From the NCBI GenBank assembly GCA_002482965.1, contig DLGZ01000054.1, forward strand, positions 189,512 to 253,511: a stretch of 64,000 nucleotides of DNA. The letters run 5' to 3'. Made by a program: the position numbers and the translations under genes. The DNA is from Verrucomicrobiaceae bacterium UBA7681 (GTDB lineage Bacteria; Verrucomicrobiota; Verrucomicrobiia; Verrucomicrobiales; Verrucomicrobiaceae). Shown here piece by piece: positions 1 to 8,432 of the stretch. The notes under the pieces are model-generated. The model made no database searches. It saw nothing but the letters and a program-made list of their open reading frames with translations, and was not told where the DNA came from. Position 1 is the stretch's first letter, and each line of letters begins with the position of its first letter.

Positions 1-632
1 GCCGTCACATCCGCCGCAGAAACTCCCGCCAGCCCGTCTTCCAAGCCCTGTGCCACGAGCACCACATCCGGCTGGCCCTGAAAGCCCAGTGTGGACAGCG
101 CCGAGGCCGCCGAAATGATGCTGGACGTGCGTACCGGCTGGATCAAAATTTCAGGCCCCATGACCATGGATTCCTTGGCGCGCAATTGGCCACCGGGCCG
201 CACCACCCGCACGCCACCGGTGTAGTAAAACTGCGCCGCCAGCTTTTTCGCAAACACACCGACAAAGCTTTTCAGCAGCGGATCCACGCCAGGCTCGGCC
301 TTCGCACCGTCGATGATCGCATCTCCCAGCACCACAATCTGCACACGTTCACGCCGAGTGAGCTTCAGCAGCGTCTGCGGGAGAAACTTCCGCCAGCGAT
401 CCCGCTGCACGGGCGAAAGATCGAAATAGGTCTGAGGTTGCACGACCGGCGAAGGCAACTTTGCCTCAACGGCGCGCGCCGCCGCCTGCAGTGCCGGCAA
501 ATCTGGCACAGCTTCAGCAGCAGGCGCGGGGACCGGAGGCGCCGGTGCTGCCGGAGCCTGTGCCCGGAGACCGGTCACGCCCAGCAGCGCCAGAGCGCCG
601 AGGTGGAGGAATGTCTTGCGGTTGGAAAACAT
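1..632 (-). CDS. Secreted SGNH/GDSL-hydrolase-like protein, C-terminus cut by window edge
   Basis: An open frame reads leftward from an ATG and runs off the window after 210 codons, so the C-terminus is missing. Residues 1-25 form a signal peptide (basic start, Leu/Ala-rich core, AQA cleavage site). A Pro/Ala-rich linker follows to about residue 40. Around residues 98-108 the segment VQIVVLGDAIID resembles block I of SGNH hydrolases, but the nucleophile position reads Ala105 instead of Ser. That makes a lost or shifted active site possible. The assignment rests on one motif. The remaining catalytic blocks, with the Asp/His pair, would lie outside the window. Confidence 0.6.
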   Translation of the reverse strand, partial: MFSNRKTFLHLGALALLGVTGLRAQAPAAPAPPVPAPAAEAVPDLPALQAAARAVEAKLPSPVVQPQTYFDLSPVQRDRWRKFLPQTLLKLTRRERVQIVVLGDAIIDGAKAEPGVDPLLKSFVGVFAKKLAAQFYYTGGVRVVRPGGQLRAKESMVMGPEILIQPVRTSSIISAASALSTLGFQGQPDVVLVAQGLEDGLAGVSAADVT

Positions 633-718
633 GCGGACGCTATCTCAGCGAGACCGGCGATGCCTGCAACCGGGGAGTGGAGTGATGAATGATCTGCCAG
701 CGCTCAAGCGCAAGCACG

Positions 719-740
719 TCAGGCGTCATTCAGCGCCTGA
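719..740. other. Intergenic hairpin between two minus-strand genes
   Basis: A perfect 7-bp inverted repeat (TCAGGCG and CGCCTGA) has an 8-nt loop. It lies downstream of the small secreted protein gene and upstream of the SGNH-like gene, both read leftward. No T-run follows on the minus strand, so it is at best a weak terminator or a transcript-end structure. Confidence 0.3.
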
Positions 741-776
741 TTTCCCGTCACTGGGCAGCTCTTCAGCCCTGACCTG

Positions 777-1286
777 TCACTTCTCGATACCTTTCAGCGA
801 CTTCATGAAGGCCTCAAACTTTTCGTTCTGCACCTTCGGCAGTGTGGCGGGATTCTCCAAGACGAAGTTGGCTATGATCGAGCGGTCCTTGCCAGCTTTG
901 AAGAGAACCATGATGATGACCACCGGGCTGTCCTCAACCGTTCCGGTGTAGGTGGCAGTGTAGCCAGTAAGGCCGTCCGAGGTGTGCTCCTTCGGAGCTT
1001 CCACTTCCTGGGAGTCTTTGAATTCTTTGACCATTTCAGGCAGGATCACTTTAAACACCTCCATCGAGGCCTCAGTCTCGGTTTCGCCGAAATTGATTGA
1101 GATGCGCTCATCGTCGGAGTTGATGGAGATGCTGCCATCTGAAGGGTCGACCTCGGTTGTCCACTTGGCAGGCACCTCGTATTTAAGGACGGGAGCTTTG
1201 GCCGGATAGCTTGCCTCATCGGCAGCAGATGCCGAAATAAGAGAGAGCGTGAAAAGTCCGGCAAGCAGGCAGAGAGTGCGTTTCAT
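777..1286 (-). CDS. Small secreted protein of unknown function
   Basis: This 169-residue protein starts with a clear signal peptide (MKRT, then a Leu-rich core, cut near SASA-AD at about residue 22). The mature part is acidic and alternates strands. It contains a repeated DGSISINSDDERISIN-type segment near residues 50-65 and a helix near residues 75-95. The length and the strand pattern recall PsbP/DUF1795-like folds, which bind other envelope components, but I cannot make a firm match. It stands alone: an alcohol dehydrogenase gene diverges upstream and the SGNH-like gene lies downstream. Confidence 0.75.
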   Translation of the reverse strand: MKRTLCLLAGLFTLSLISASAADEASYPAKAPVLKYEVPAKWTTEVDPSDGSISINSDDERISINFGETETEASMEVFKVILPEMVKEFKDSQEVEAPKEHTSDGLTGYTATYTGTVEDSPVVIIMVLFKAGKDRSIIANFVLENPATLPKVQNEKFEAFMKSLKGIEK

Positions 1287-1436
1287 AGGATTTAATGACT
1301 GAAGTGCGCCACCAGGAAGTGGCGGCTGGCTTTACACTTTCGAACGGGGCAAAAGCCAAAGCAAGCTGTTCCACCCACACTTCAACTCCACCAACGTATC
1401 GCTTGCCCGCACGCCCGAATGCTCTCTCATCCCGCC

Positions 1437-2552
1437 ATGTCCACCCTCGCCCCAGCCGCCGTTTTGTATGAAGCAAAGCAACCCCTGCGCATCGAGGAGG
1501 TGCGGGTACTGCCTCCGCAGACCGGTGAAGTGACGGTGCGTATGAAGGCGGCAGGTGTGTGCCACAGCGACCTGCATGTGATGAAGGGAGACCTGTCCAT
1601 GCCGATGCCGATCATTCTAGGTCATGAGGGCAGCGGCGTGATCGAAGCCGTGGGCGAAGGTGTCACGTCGGTGGAGGTGGGAGATCATGTGATCCTCGTC
1701 TGGCGCGGCTCCTGCGGGAAGTGCGAGTACTGCAGCAGCGGACGCCCGGCACTGTGCGACATGGGCACGGCGATGCGCTTCACGGGTCTGATGCCCGATG
1801 GCACGACGCGCTTTCAGAACTCTGCCGGGGAGAGCATTCGACATTACGCGGGGGTTTCGGCCTTCTCTTCGCTGGCGACGATGCCGCAGGCCTCGGTGGT
1901 GAAGATTCCCAAGGAGTTTTCGTTTGAGAAAGCGGCGCTGATCGGCTGCGGTGTCATCACGGGTGTGGGCGCGGTGGAGCGTGCAGCCAAGGTGCAGCCT
2001 AACAGCACGGTGGCGGTGATTGGGTGCGGCGGCATCGGTTTGAACATCGTGCAAGGGGCACGCATGGCCGGAGCGCGGCAGATCATCGCCGTGGACAAAT
2101 TCAGCCGCAAAGAGGGTGATGCGCGACAGTTTGGAGCCACGGATTATGTGGATGCCAACGCGGGCGATCCGGTGCAGGCGATCAAAGACCTCACCGATGG
2201 CAAGGGCGTGGACTATGCGTTCGAGGCGTACGGTTCTGGCAAGACTGCCGAGCAGGCGTTTGATGCGACGAAGAAGGGCGGCATGTGCGTGATGGTGGGG
2301 ATTACGAGCGCAGCGGATCGCGCGTCCATCAATGTGAATCAGCTCGTGTATGCGGAGAAGACGCTGCGTGGAAGCCTGTATGGCAGCACGCAGCCGCGCA
2401 CGGATTTGCTGCTGCTGATTGGCATGCATCAATCGGGCAGACTGATGCTGGATGAGCTGGTGACAAAGCGGTATCCGCTGGAGGGGATCAATGAAGCGTA
2501 TGATGCGCTGCAGAGAGGTGAGGTGGCGCGGAGTTTGATTGTGTTTGATTAA
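1437..2552 (+). CDS. Zinc-dependent alcohol dehydrogenase (MDR superfamily)
   Basis: This cytosolic enzyme should oxidise an alcohol or reduce an aldehyde with NAD(P). Catalytic zinc ligands are visible as Cys42 (VCHSD) and His63 (GHEG), with a third Cys in the IGCGVITG segment near residue 170. The structural zinc site is complete: Cys93, Cys96, Cys99 and Cys107. The dinucleotide fold has the Gly-rich turn IGCGGIG near residue 200. The 371-residue length is normal for class III-like dehydrogenases. An ATG six codons upstream is possible, but the family N-terminus fits the later ATG. No S-(hydroxymethyl)glutathione partner gene is nearby, so the substrate is unknown. Confidence 0.9.
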   Translation: MSTLAPAAVLYEAKQPLRIEEVRVLPPQTGEVTVRMKAAGVCHSDLHVMKGDLSMPMPIILGHEGSGVIEAVGEGVTSVEVGDHVILVWRGSCGKCEYCSSGRPALCDMGTAMRFTGLMPDGTTRFQNSAGESIRHYAGVSAFSSLATMPQASVVKIPKEFSFEKAALIGCGVITGVGAVERAAKVQPNSTVAVIGCGGIGLNIVQGARMAGARQIIAVDKFSRKEGDARQFGATDYVDANAGDPVQAIKDLTDGKGVDYAFEAYGSGKTAEQAFDATKKGGMCVMVGITSAADRASINVNQLVYAEKTLRGSLYGSTQPRTDLLLLIGMHQSGRLMLDELVTKRYPLEGINEAYDALQRGEVARSLIVFD

Positions 2553-2560
2553 TAGGGCCT

Positions 2561-2593
2561 ACGGAAAGCACGGAATAAACGGAAACCGGAAAG
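2561..2593. repeat. Degenerate ACGGAA tandem repeat after adh
   Basis: Four imperfect copies of a 7-10-base unit starting ACGGAA or CGGAAA lie just after the dehydrogenase stop codon. The unit is purine-rich and encodes nothing. It may be a copy of a dispersed intergenic repeat, but there is no second clear copy in this window. Confidence 0.35.
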
Positions 2594-2607
2594 TGCCAAG
2601 CCGCGCA

Positions 2608-2976
2608 TCAAGAAGCAGAAGTGATAACCTGCCCGAAGAGCTGCAAAGCCATTCTGGCATACCACAGTGCGGGTGAGCAGATGGCGATGCCGATGAGAGC
2701 ACGCCACCATCCGCGAAGTCCAAGGTGCTGAACGAAGCTGCATGCAGCAGGGATCAAAACCGCGGCTATGCACAGGAAGCCATAGCGCTGCTCCACCAGC
2801 TTCCAGAGGTTCTCGGCCCAAAGGGTTCGGTCATCGACATGGGCCAGTACGAATTGATGTTCATGGAGAAACAACCACTTCAACCGAACAGCCTGATGGG
2901 CGGCCAGTGCAGCGGCAGGCGCGAATGACCAGGCGGCCATTTCCAGAGCTCGCTTGCTGGCAAGCTTCCACTTCAT
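2608..2976 (-). CDS. Small integral membrane protein, unknown function
   Basis: The 122-residue product has two to three hydrophobic stretches (about residues 12-28, 68-86 and 90-115) with few charges between them, which predicts a small inner-membrane protein. Its ATG overlaps the TGA of the upstream dimethylformamidase-like gene in a 4-base ATGA junction. The two are therefore translationally coupled and probably act together. No conserved catalytic motif is visible. Confidence 0.65.
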   Translation of the reverse strand: MKWKLASKRALEMAAWSFAPAAALAAHQAVRLKWLFLHEHQFVLAHVDDRTLWAENLWKLVEQRYGFLCIAAVLIPAACSFVQHLGLRGWWRALIGIAICSPALWYARMALQLFGQVITSAS

Positions 2977-4496
2977 GCCAGAGACCGCTTCAAGGCGTTT
3001 TGAGTGATGCGCTGAACGCGTGCATCGGGGCCATGCGGGCGGGAGAAGTGGCTCCAGGGGATCATGTGGCCGGGGGGATCGCTGAGGCCCTGGCTCCAGA
3101 AAATGGTGGTGGCGTTGAAGACGATGTTTTTCTTGGGGCCTTCGTAGAGGGTGGCGGCGTATTTGCCGAGGCGTACGCCGCTGGCCCAGACGTTGCCTTC
3201 AGCGACGACTTCGAGGCCTGGGCGGGCGGTGTCGGGATCGCCGTGGAATTCCCAGCCGACGAGGCCGGGGATGCTGTCGCCCAGCTTCATTCCTGTGCCC
3301 TCGAAGAGCCAGTGATCGGGCTTGGCGCAGGTCCAGTCGCCGCCGCCGTTGAAGGGAACGATGGTGCGTGCGCCGATGATGTCGCGTTCGTCAGGGCCGG
3401 GGTTGTCAAAGGGGCCGAGGACTTTGGAGTAGGCCTCTTTTTCCTCCTCGCGGAATTCGCCGAAGCAGGTCTCGCGGGTGAGGCGGCGACTTGGTGCGCC
3501 TTGCGCGTTCGGGGTGAAGGGGGTGACCATGTAGACGTCGTTGGCGGAGAGCCAGAGGACGCTGAGGCCGTCGGCGATGGCCTGTTTGACGTTGGCGTAT
3601 TGGCGCAGGTCCCAGTACTCGTCGTGACCGATGCTGATCATCGTTTTGACACGGGAGAGATTGGCGGGATTGAGGTTGTCCACGTTGGAGCAGTAGGTCA
3701 CGTCGTAGCCCTCCTTTTCCAGCCAGTAGCAGAGCGGGTATTCCCAGAGCAGGAACTCGCCGCTGCCCATGCTCAGCGGGTTGTCGAAGATCTGCACATA
3801 CTTGCCGTAGGGGCGATCAAAGCTCACGCTGACACCGGGTGCATGCGCGGCACGTGGATCGGTGTAGAGCGATTCATTGACCGGCCAGCGATTGTAGGCC
3901 TGCCAGGTGTTGTCGCTGCATTGAAAGAGGATGTCGGCAGGGCGGTCGTCGGTGACGATGAAGATGATGTAGCTCTGCCAATACGGTTTCTCGTTCTTAG
4001 TTCCTGGTTCTTGGTTGGGAACCGTCGTTAATCGTCCGAGATAGACACCGCTGGGCCAGTCGGAGGGGATGGTGAGCGTGGTGGTGGCTTGCCACTGGCA
4101 CTCGCGCAGTCGCTTGTCGGCCATCTCTGGTACGGGTTGTTCTTTGCCTTCGAAGGGGCCGAGGGTGGTCATCAACCGTGAGCCTGCGCCGTCGTAGTAG
4201 CCCATGCGGAAAAGGTCGATGGTGAACTTTGCCACCGGCTTGGTGCTGACAAAGAGGTCAAGCTTTTCGCCCGTTTTGACGGACTGCCGCGAGCAGTAGC
4301 CTTCAATGAGCGAGGTGCGGAAGGACTTGGCGGAATCCGGCTTCATGCGCGTGAGCTGGAAGCTTGCGCCGGGTTTCGCGTTTTCAGTTTTGATGAGATC
4401 TGGCTGACGTTTTGCGGCAGGTGCGGACCGCAGCGCGGAGGCTCCTGTCATTGCAGCCATTGCGCTGGTGGTCTTGATGAAATCGCGGCGGTCCAT
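2973..4496 (-). CDS. Tat-exported N,N-dimethylformamidase beta-subunit-like protein
   Basis: The 507-residue protein begins MDRRDFIKTTSAMAA, a twin-arginine signal, so it is folded before export. An upstream in-frame ATG at 4544 would bury this signal, hence the chosen start. Residues about 55-155 look like an Ig-like beta domain. The C-terminal two thirds match the DMFA2_C type (ILFQCSDNTWQAYNRWP near residue 180, then YSNVDNLN and SIGHDEYWD). In known members this domain sits in a large amidase subunit. No small subunit is nearby, so the substrate is open. A run of five 7-base units lies inside the gene between the two domains. Confidence 0.75.
   Translation of the reverse strand: MDRRDFIKTTSAMAAMTGASALRSAPAAKRQPDLIKTENAKPGASFQLTRMKPDSAKSFRTSLIEGYCSRQSVKTGEKLDLFVSTKPVAKFTIDLFRMGYYDGAGSRLMTTLGPFEGKEQPVPEMADKRLRECQWQATTTLTIPSDWPSGVYLGRLTTVPNQEPGTKNEKPYWQSYIIFIVTDDRPADILFQCSDNTWQAYNRWPVNESLYTDPRAAHAPGVSVSFDRPYGKYVQIFDNPLSMGSGEFLLWEYPLCYWLEKEGYDVTYCSNVDNLNPANLSRVKTMISIGHDEYWDLRQYANVKQAIADGLSVLWLSANDVYMVTPFTPNAQGAPSRRLTRETCFGEFREEEKEAYSKVLGPFDNPGPDERDIIGARTIVPFNGGGDWTCAKPDHWLFEGTGMKLGDSIPGLVGWEFHGDPDTARPGLEVVAEGNVWASGVRLGKYAATLYEGPKKNIVFNATTIFWSQGLSDPPGHMIPWSHFSRPHGPDARVQRITQNALKRSLA
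3986..4020. repeat. Five tandem 7-bp units inside the dimethylformamidase-like gene
   Basis: On the plus strand five consecutive heptamers begin GTT (GTTTCTC, GTTCTTA, GTTCCTG, GTTCTTG, GTTGGGA). On the coding strand they encode the linker PNQEPGTKNEK between the two domains. Seven is not a multiple of three, so loss or gain of one unit would shift the reading frame. Confidence 0.55.
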
Positions 4497-4585
4497 AGGG
4501 GACCAATACGGGGGCGCGGCACAGTGTATAGCAGGCGAAGCCAATTACTTCACATTCGCAAGATCTACTTCCTGGCCGCGTAGGT

Positions 4586-5959
4586 TTGAGCATCTTGCGC
4601 CCTTCTGTTCCAGAGATTCGCCTTTCGCGACGCAGCCTGCTGCAGGCTGGCGGCATGGGTATGCTGGGGCTGGGATTGAACCAGCTCGCGGCGTTGGGTG
4701 CGTCATCCAACAAGACGGGCATCGGACTCGGCAAGGCCAAGTCGGTGATCATGATCTTCAATGGCGGTGCGCCGAGCCATATTGACCTTTGGGATCCCAA
4801 GCCGGACGGGCCCTCAGAGATTCGTGGCGAATTCAAAACGATTCGCAGCAATGTTCCGGGCATTCATGTGTCGGAGCTGCTGCCGCAGATGGCGAAGCGC
4901 ATGGACAAGCTCGCGCTGATCCGCTCGGTGCATCACGGGCATAGCAGTCACAATGGCGGCATGCATTGGGCAACCACGGGGCGTCCGTATCGTGTGGACA
5001 GCACGCTCATCACCCCGAGTCCGACGGACCTGCCCGGAGTGGGGACGCTGGTCGGCTGGCTGGCGCAGCGCGATGGCTTCAGCAAGGGGGTGCCGCCGTA
5101 TGTCATCACGCCGTTTCCGCATTGCGACAGCAAGGTGTATCTGACGCCCGGCCAGTTTGGCGGTTGCCTGGGCACGCGCTTCGACCCCTATGTGCTGGAT
5201 GATGATCCGAACGCCGCCGCCTTTCGAGTGAGGAACATGGGGCTGGATGCCAGCCTCACGCCAGCGCGCCTTCACGAACGCCTCGCGCTGCTCAACCAAA
5301 TGAGTGCCGCCGCAAGTCCCATCGCCACAGCGCAGACAGCGCAGATGGATATTTTCAATGAACAGGCCACGGCCATGCTGCAATCCGGCAAGGTTGCGAA
5401 CGCTTTCGATCTGACCAAGGAGCCGGACAAAGTACGCGAGCGCTATGGCCGGCACAGCTGGGGCCAGTCGCACCTGCTGGCGCGTCGACTGGTCGAATCT
5501 GGCACTCGTTTCGTCACCACAGTGAACGGCCCGTCCATCACCTGGGACACCCACAAGGACAACTTCAACGGCCTCAAAAACAAGCTCGTGCCGCCGATGG
5601 AGCAGGCCTACTCCGCGCTGCTCGACGATCTGGAAGAACGCGGCCTGCTGGAGACCACGCTGGTCGTCTGGATGGGTGAGTTTGGCCGCACGCCGAAGAT
5701 CAACAACGAGGCCGGTCGTGACCACTGGCCGGGCTGCTACAGCGTGGTGCTCGCCGGAGGTGGCGTGCGCGGTGGCCAGGTGATCGGCAGTTCAGATGCC
5801 AGCGGGGCTTTTCCCAAAGAACGGCCTGTCACGCCGGCCGACATTCATGCCAGCATCTACTCGGCACTGGGATACGATTACCGCGAGATCAGCTACCAAT
5901 CGGCGGATGGTCGCCCTATCGCACTGACGGAAGGCACGACAATCAGCGAGCTGTTTTGA
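4586..5959 (+). CDS. DUF1501 family Tat-exported protein
   Basis: DUF1501 proteins belong to the alkaline-phosphatase/sulfatase-like fold and are very common in planctomycetes and verrucomicrobia. They are often paired with DUF1800 or PSD1 cytochromes, which are absent here. The N-terminus carries a twin-arginine signal (SRRSLLQAGGMGMLGLGLNQ, residues 14-33). The family blocks MIFNGGAPSHIDLWDPKP near residue 56, HHGHSSHNGGMHWATTG near residue 117, and the C-terminal MGEFGRTPKIN and GRDHWPG motifs with their metal-binding-type Asp and His residues are all present. Length 457 is typical. The first codon is TTG. Biochemical function is unknown. Confidence 0.9.
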   Translation: MSILRPSVPEIRLSRRSLLQAGGMGMLGLGLNQLAALGASSNKTGIGLGKAKSVIMIFNGGAPSHIDLWDPKPDGPSEIRGEFKTIRSNVPGIHVSELLPQMAKRMDKLALIRSVHHGHSSHNGGMHWATTGRPYRVDSTLITPSPTDLPGVGTLVGWLAQRDGFSKGVPPYVITPFPHCDSKVYLTPGQFGGCLGTRFDPYVLDDDPNAAAFRVRNMGLDASLTPARLHERLALLNQMSAAASPIATAQTAQMDIFNEQATAMLQSGKVANAFDLTKEPDKVRERYGRHSWGQSHLLARRLVESGTRFVTTVNGPSITWDTHKDNFNGLKNKLVPPMEQAYSALLDDLEERGLLETTLVVWMGEFGRTPKINNEAGRDHWPGCYSVVLAGGGVRGGQVIGSSDASGAFPKERPVTPADIHASIYSALGYDYREISYQSADGRPIALTEGTTISELF

Positions 5960-5987
5960 TTTTTCGCCGCACTGGCTATGATGCGCC

Positions 5988-6278
5988 GTGCCGAAGAAAA
6001 AGAAACAGCCGACCCAAAAAGCCAGACCTGTCAAAAAAAAGTGGCACCTGTACGTTCTGCTTTGCAAAGACGGGACGCTTTACTGCGGCATCACCAATGA
6101 TCTTGAGCGTCGAATCTCCCAGCATAATGCTGGCAAAGGAGCGCGCTATACACGGGGTCGCGGTCCGGTGAGTCTGAGGCGTTCCTGGCCGCAGAAGAGC
6201 AAATCGGCGGCCTTAAGAGCTGAATTTTCTTTCAAAAAACTTAGCCGACCTAGCAAAGAGGTGTATCTAGCAGCCTAG
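5988..6278 (+). CDS. GIY-YIG nuclease superfamily protein (YhbQ/UPF0213-like)
   Basis: The single-domain 96-residue protein has a Lys-rich tail followed by the GIY-YIG core. The two signature triplets read LYVLL and YCGITND (residues about 21-40), then the conserved Arg and His of LERRISQHN and Lys/Arg of KGARYTRGRGP. The start is GTG, placed by the basic N-terminus. Stand-alone proteins of this group nick or process DNA in vitro and have no settled role. It follows the DUF1501 gene by 28 bases, so co-transcription is possible. Confidence 0.85.
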   Translation: MPKKKKQPTQKARPVKKKWHLYVLLCKDGTLYCGITNDLERRISQHNAGKGARYTRGRGPVSLRRSWPQKSKSAALRAEFSFKKLSRPSKEVYLAA

Positions 6279-6356
6279 AGCCGCATTACGACGCAGAAAT
6301 GTGACATTTGCGAAGGCTTTCTGAGACAGAAGGCCATTCATGTGGTACAGGGATAG

Positions 6357-6704
6357 ATGGTCACAACAAAAGCAGTCACTAAAAAAGCGCCTTTTTCCCG
6401 CCGGGTAGTTGATCACGTCACCGATGAACTGGTGAACGTACTGTCCACGGGCGAAACATTTGAGTTTAAAGCCCTCTTTTCGAAAGTGTTTGAAGGATTG
6501 AAGCTGAAAAATGCTGTCAGTGGTGGCGAAGAGATGCTCCGCCTGCGTTCGTATGAGAAGATTCTCAAGCTGACCAACTGCGGCCTCGTGAAGAAAGTGG
6601 GCAAAACCTATCGCGCCCTCGAAGGCATTGAAACGGCCTCCAGCGCCCATCGTCTGGCCCGCCTGGATTCCGCGATCCTTGCTGCAGCACAGGCCAAGGC
6701 CTGA
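6357..6704 (+). CDS. Conserved-looking small basic protein, unknown function
   Basis: This 115-residue, Lys/Arg-rich, mostly helical protein has no signal peptide. Residues 15-90 alternate amphipathic helices with a central EMLRLRSYEKILKLTNCGLV segment, a layout compatible with a nucleic-acid-binding helical domain. I recognise no family. It is closed by a good terminator hairpin 25 bases after its stop, so it is probably a real monocistronic gene. Confidence 0.6.
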   Translation: MVTTKAVTKKAPFSRRVVDHVTDELVNVLSTGETFEFKALFSKVFEGLKLKNAVSGGEEMLRLRSYEKILKLTNCGLVKKVGKTYRALEGIETASSAHRLARLDSAILAAAQAKA

Positions 6705-6728
6705 GTTGTTCCTCCTATTGTTTAACGA

Positions 6729-6771
6729 AACGGCACAGTGCGTCCTTTGAGATGCCTGTGCCGTTTTCTTT
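6729..6771 (+). terminator. Rho-independent terminator of the small basic protein gene
   Basis: A perfect 10-bp stem (AACGGCACAG with CTGTGCCGTT) surrounds a 17-nt loop and is followed by TTTCTTTTG. It ends the rightward transcript just before the convergent tRNA gene. Confidence 0.7.
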
Positions 6772-6795
6772 TGTCTGTCCTGCCTGCGGCAGGAG

Positions 6796-6869
6796 TGGTT
6801 GCCTCACAAGGATTCGAACCTTGAATAACAGATTCAGAATCTGCTGTGTTACCATTACACCATGAGGCA
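6796..6869 (-). tRNA. tRNA-Gln (anticodon CTG), CCA encoded
   Basis: On the minus strand the sequence folds as a full cloverleaf. There is a 7-bp acceptor stem TGCCTCA/TGAGGCA, a D-arm with GGTAA, an anticodon loop TTCTGAA reading CTG, and a TTCGAAT T-loop. U1-A72 pairing and this anticodon fit tRNA-Gln for CAG codons. Discriminator A and a chromosomally encoded CCA follow the acceptor stem. It sits between the AGCS symporter and a convergent protein gene. Confidence 0.93.
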
Positions 6870-6932
6870 GTGAGTGGCGGGCGGAGAGAATAGAGGCGAC
6901 CGCCGTTCTTGCAAGTGGGACAGCAGACTTTT

Positions 6933-8279
6933 TCAGCCCCGGCCGGTCAGTTCGTTTTTATGGGCCTTGGTTTCGGCCACGATCACCCCGCTGAGGCAGA
7001 TGAGGCAGATCAGGTTGGGGATCGCCATGAGGCCGTTGGCGGCATCCGCAAAGTCCCAGACGGCCTGCGCAGGCTGCACGGAGCCAAACAGCACGGCCAG
7101 CACCCACAAAATGCGGTAGGGCTTCACCGAACGTGTGCCGAAGAGATACTCCGCCGCCTTCTCGCCGTAGTAGCCCCAGCCGAGGATGGTGGAGAAGACG
7201 AAGGTCATGAGACCGAAGAGCAGGATGTAGGGGCCAACGGTGTGCAAATCGTTGAACGCGGCGCTGGTGAGAGCGGCCTTGGGCAGGCCTTCCTTCCAGT
7301 GGCCGCTGCTGACGATGACCAGACCGGTCATGAGACAGACCACGACGGTGTCCCAAAAGGTGGCGGTGCTGCTGACGAGCGCCTGGCGGACGGGATTGCG
7401 GGTCTGCGCCGCCGCCGCCACGATGGGGGCGGAGCCGAGGCCGGACTCATTGGAGAACAATCCACGGGCGATCCCCGCCTGCGCGACCTGCTTCAAAGTG
7501 GCCCCGATAAAACCGCCGACGGCGGCCTGACCGCTCCAAGCACCATTCCAGATGTCTGCGAAAGCCTGTGGCAGCGCCGCGTAGTTTTTGATCAAAATCA
7601 ACGTGCAGCCGATGATGTAGCCCACCGCCATGATCGGGACGAGAAAGCCGCACACTTTAGCGATGCTCTTCACGCCGCCCAGCACCACTGCGCCGGTCAA
7701 AACCGCCATGATGCCACCGACGATCCAGCGGAACTGGCCGACCGACTCGGGCTTCATCTTCTCGATGAGCATTTCCACGATGCTGTTGGCCTGCGTCATG
7801 TTGCCGATGCCAAAGGCAGCAATGCAGGTGAAAAAGGCGAACACGACACCCAGCCATTTCTGCTTAAGCCCGCGTTCCAAGGCATACATCGGGCCGCCGG
7901 CCATGCTGCCGTCCGGCATGGTGATGCGGTATTTCACGGCCAGCACGGCTTCGGAGTATTTCGTGGCGATGCCGAACACGCCCGTCAGCCACATCCACAG
8001 CACGGCACCAGGACCGCCCATGGTGATCGCTCCGGCCACGCCAATGATGTTGCCGGTGCCAATGGTAGCTGCGAGGGCGGTCATCAGTGCGCCGAATTGG
8101 GACACATCCCCCTCCCCTTCTTTCTGACGCGAAAAGGAGATCCTGATTGCCTGCGGCAGGAAGCGCTGAATGAAGCCGGTGCGCACCGTCAGAAAAAGAT
8201 GCGTGCCAAACAGCAAAATGATGAGGGGCAGTCCCCAGACAAAACCGGAGAGGTCGGAAGCAAATTTAGCGAAGTCCAT
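6933..8279 (-). CDS. Sodium:alanine symporter (AGCS family)
   Basis: This 448-residue inner-membrane carrier should import alanine or glycine with Na+. About ten to eleven hydrophobic helices are visible. The AGCS signature is in the first third: FGALMTALAATIGTGNIIGVAGAI, with GPGAVLWMWLTGVFG next and YSEAVLAVKYR after. Another family block, ARGLFSNESGLGSAPIVAAAA, follows near residue 270. The start was moved to the ATG giving MDFAKFASDLSGFVWG, because earlier codons add a polar tail not seen in the family. The gene is transcribed toward tRNA-Gln and has no operon partner. Confidence 0.92.
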   Translation of the reverse strand: MDFAKFASDLSGFVWGLPLIILLFGTHLFLTVRTGFIQRFLPQAIRISFSRQKEGEGDVSQFGALMTALAATIGTGNIIGVAGAITMGGPGAVLWMWLTGVFGIATKYSEAVLAVKYRITMPDGSMAGGPMYALERGLKQKWLGVVFAFFTCIAAFGIGNMTQANSIVEMLIEKMKPESVGQFRWIVGGIMAVLTGAVVLGGVKSIAKVCGFLVPIMAVGYIIGCTLILIKNYAALPQAFADIWNGAWSGQAAVGGFIGATLKQVAQAGIARGLFSNESGLGSAPIVAAAAQTRNPVRQALVSSTATFWDTVVVCLMTGLVIVSSGHWKEGLPKAALTSAAFNDLHTVGPYILLFGLMTFVFSTILGWGYYGEKAAEYLFGTRSVKPYRILWVLAVLFGSVQPAQAVWDFADAANGLMAIPNLICLICLSGVIVAETKAHKNELTGRG

Positions 8280-8432
8280 AAAGCCTTTTAAGGGGTGAAG
8301 CTGTCGTTCGCCAAGCACAAACAATGCCCCGGACACATTTCTCGCTGCAAAGTGCGTTTTTTTCGGGAGGTGACATTCCCCATTGCGTTGTTCTGAGGCA
8401 ATCCGCTATCTTTGCGGCCCCAATCCATCCCC

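Noticed and set aside
2742..4031. A 429-codon open frame on the plus strand opposite the dimethylformamidase-like gene
   Set aside because: It is low-complexity Ala/Gly/Val/Asp-rich and antisense to a gene with a clear Tat signal and domain match, so it is a codon-composition shadow.
6778..6794. CCTGCC/GGCAGG hairpin next to the tRNA as a tRNA terminator
   Set aside because: There is no T-run downstream on the tRNA strand, and the same TGCCTGCGGCAGG string also appears inside the AGCS gene, so it is not specific.
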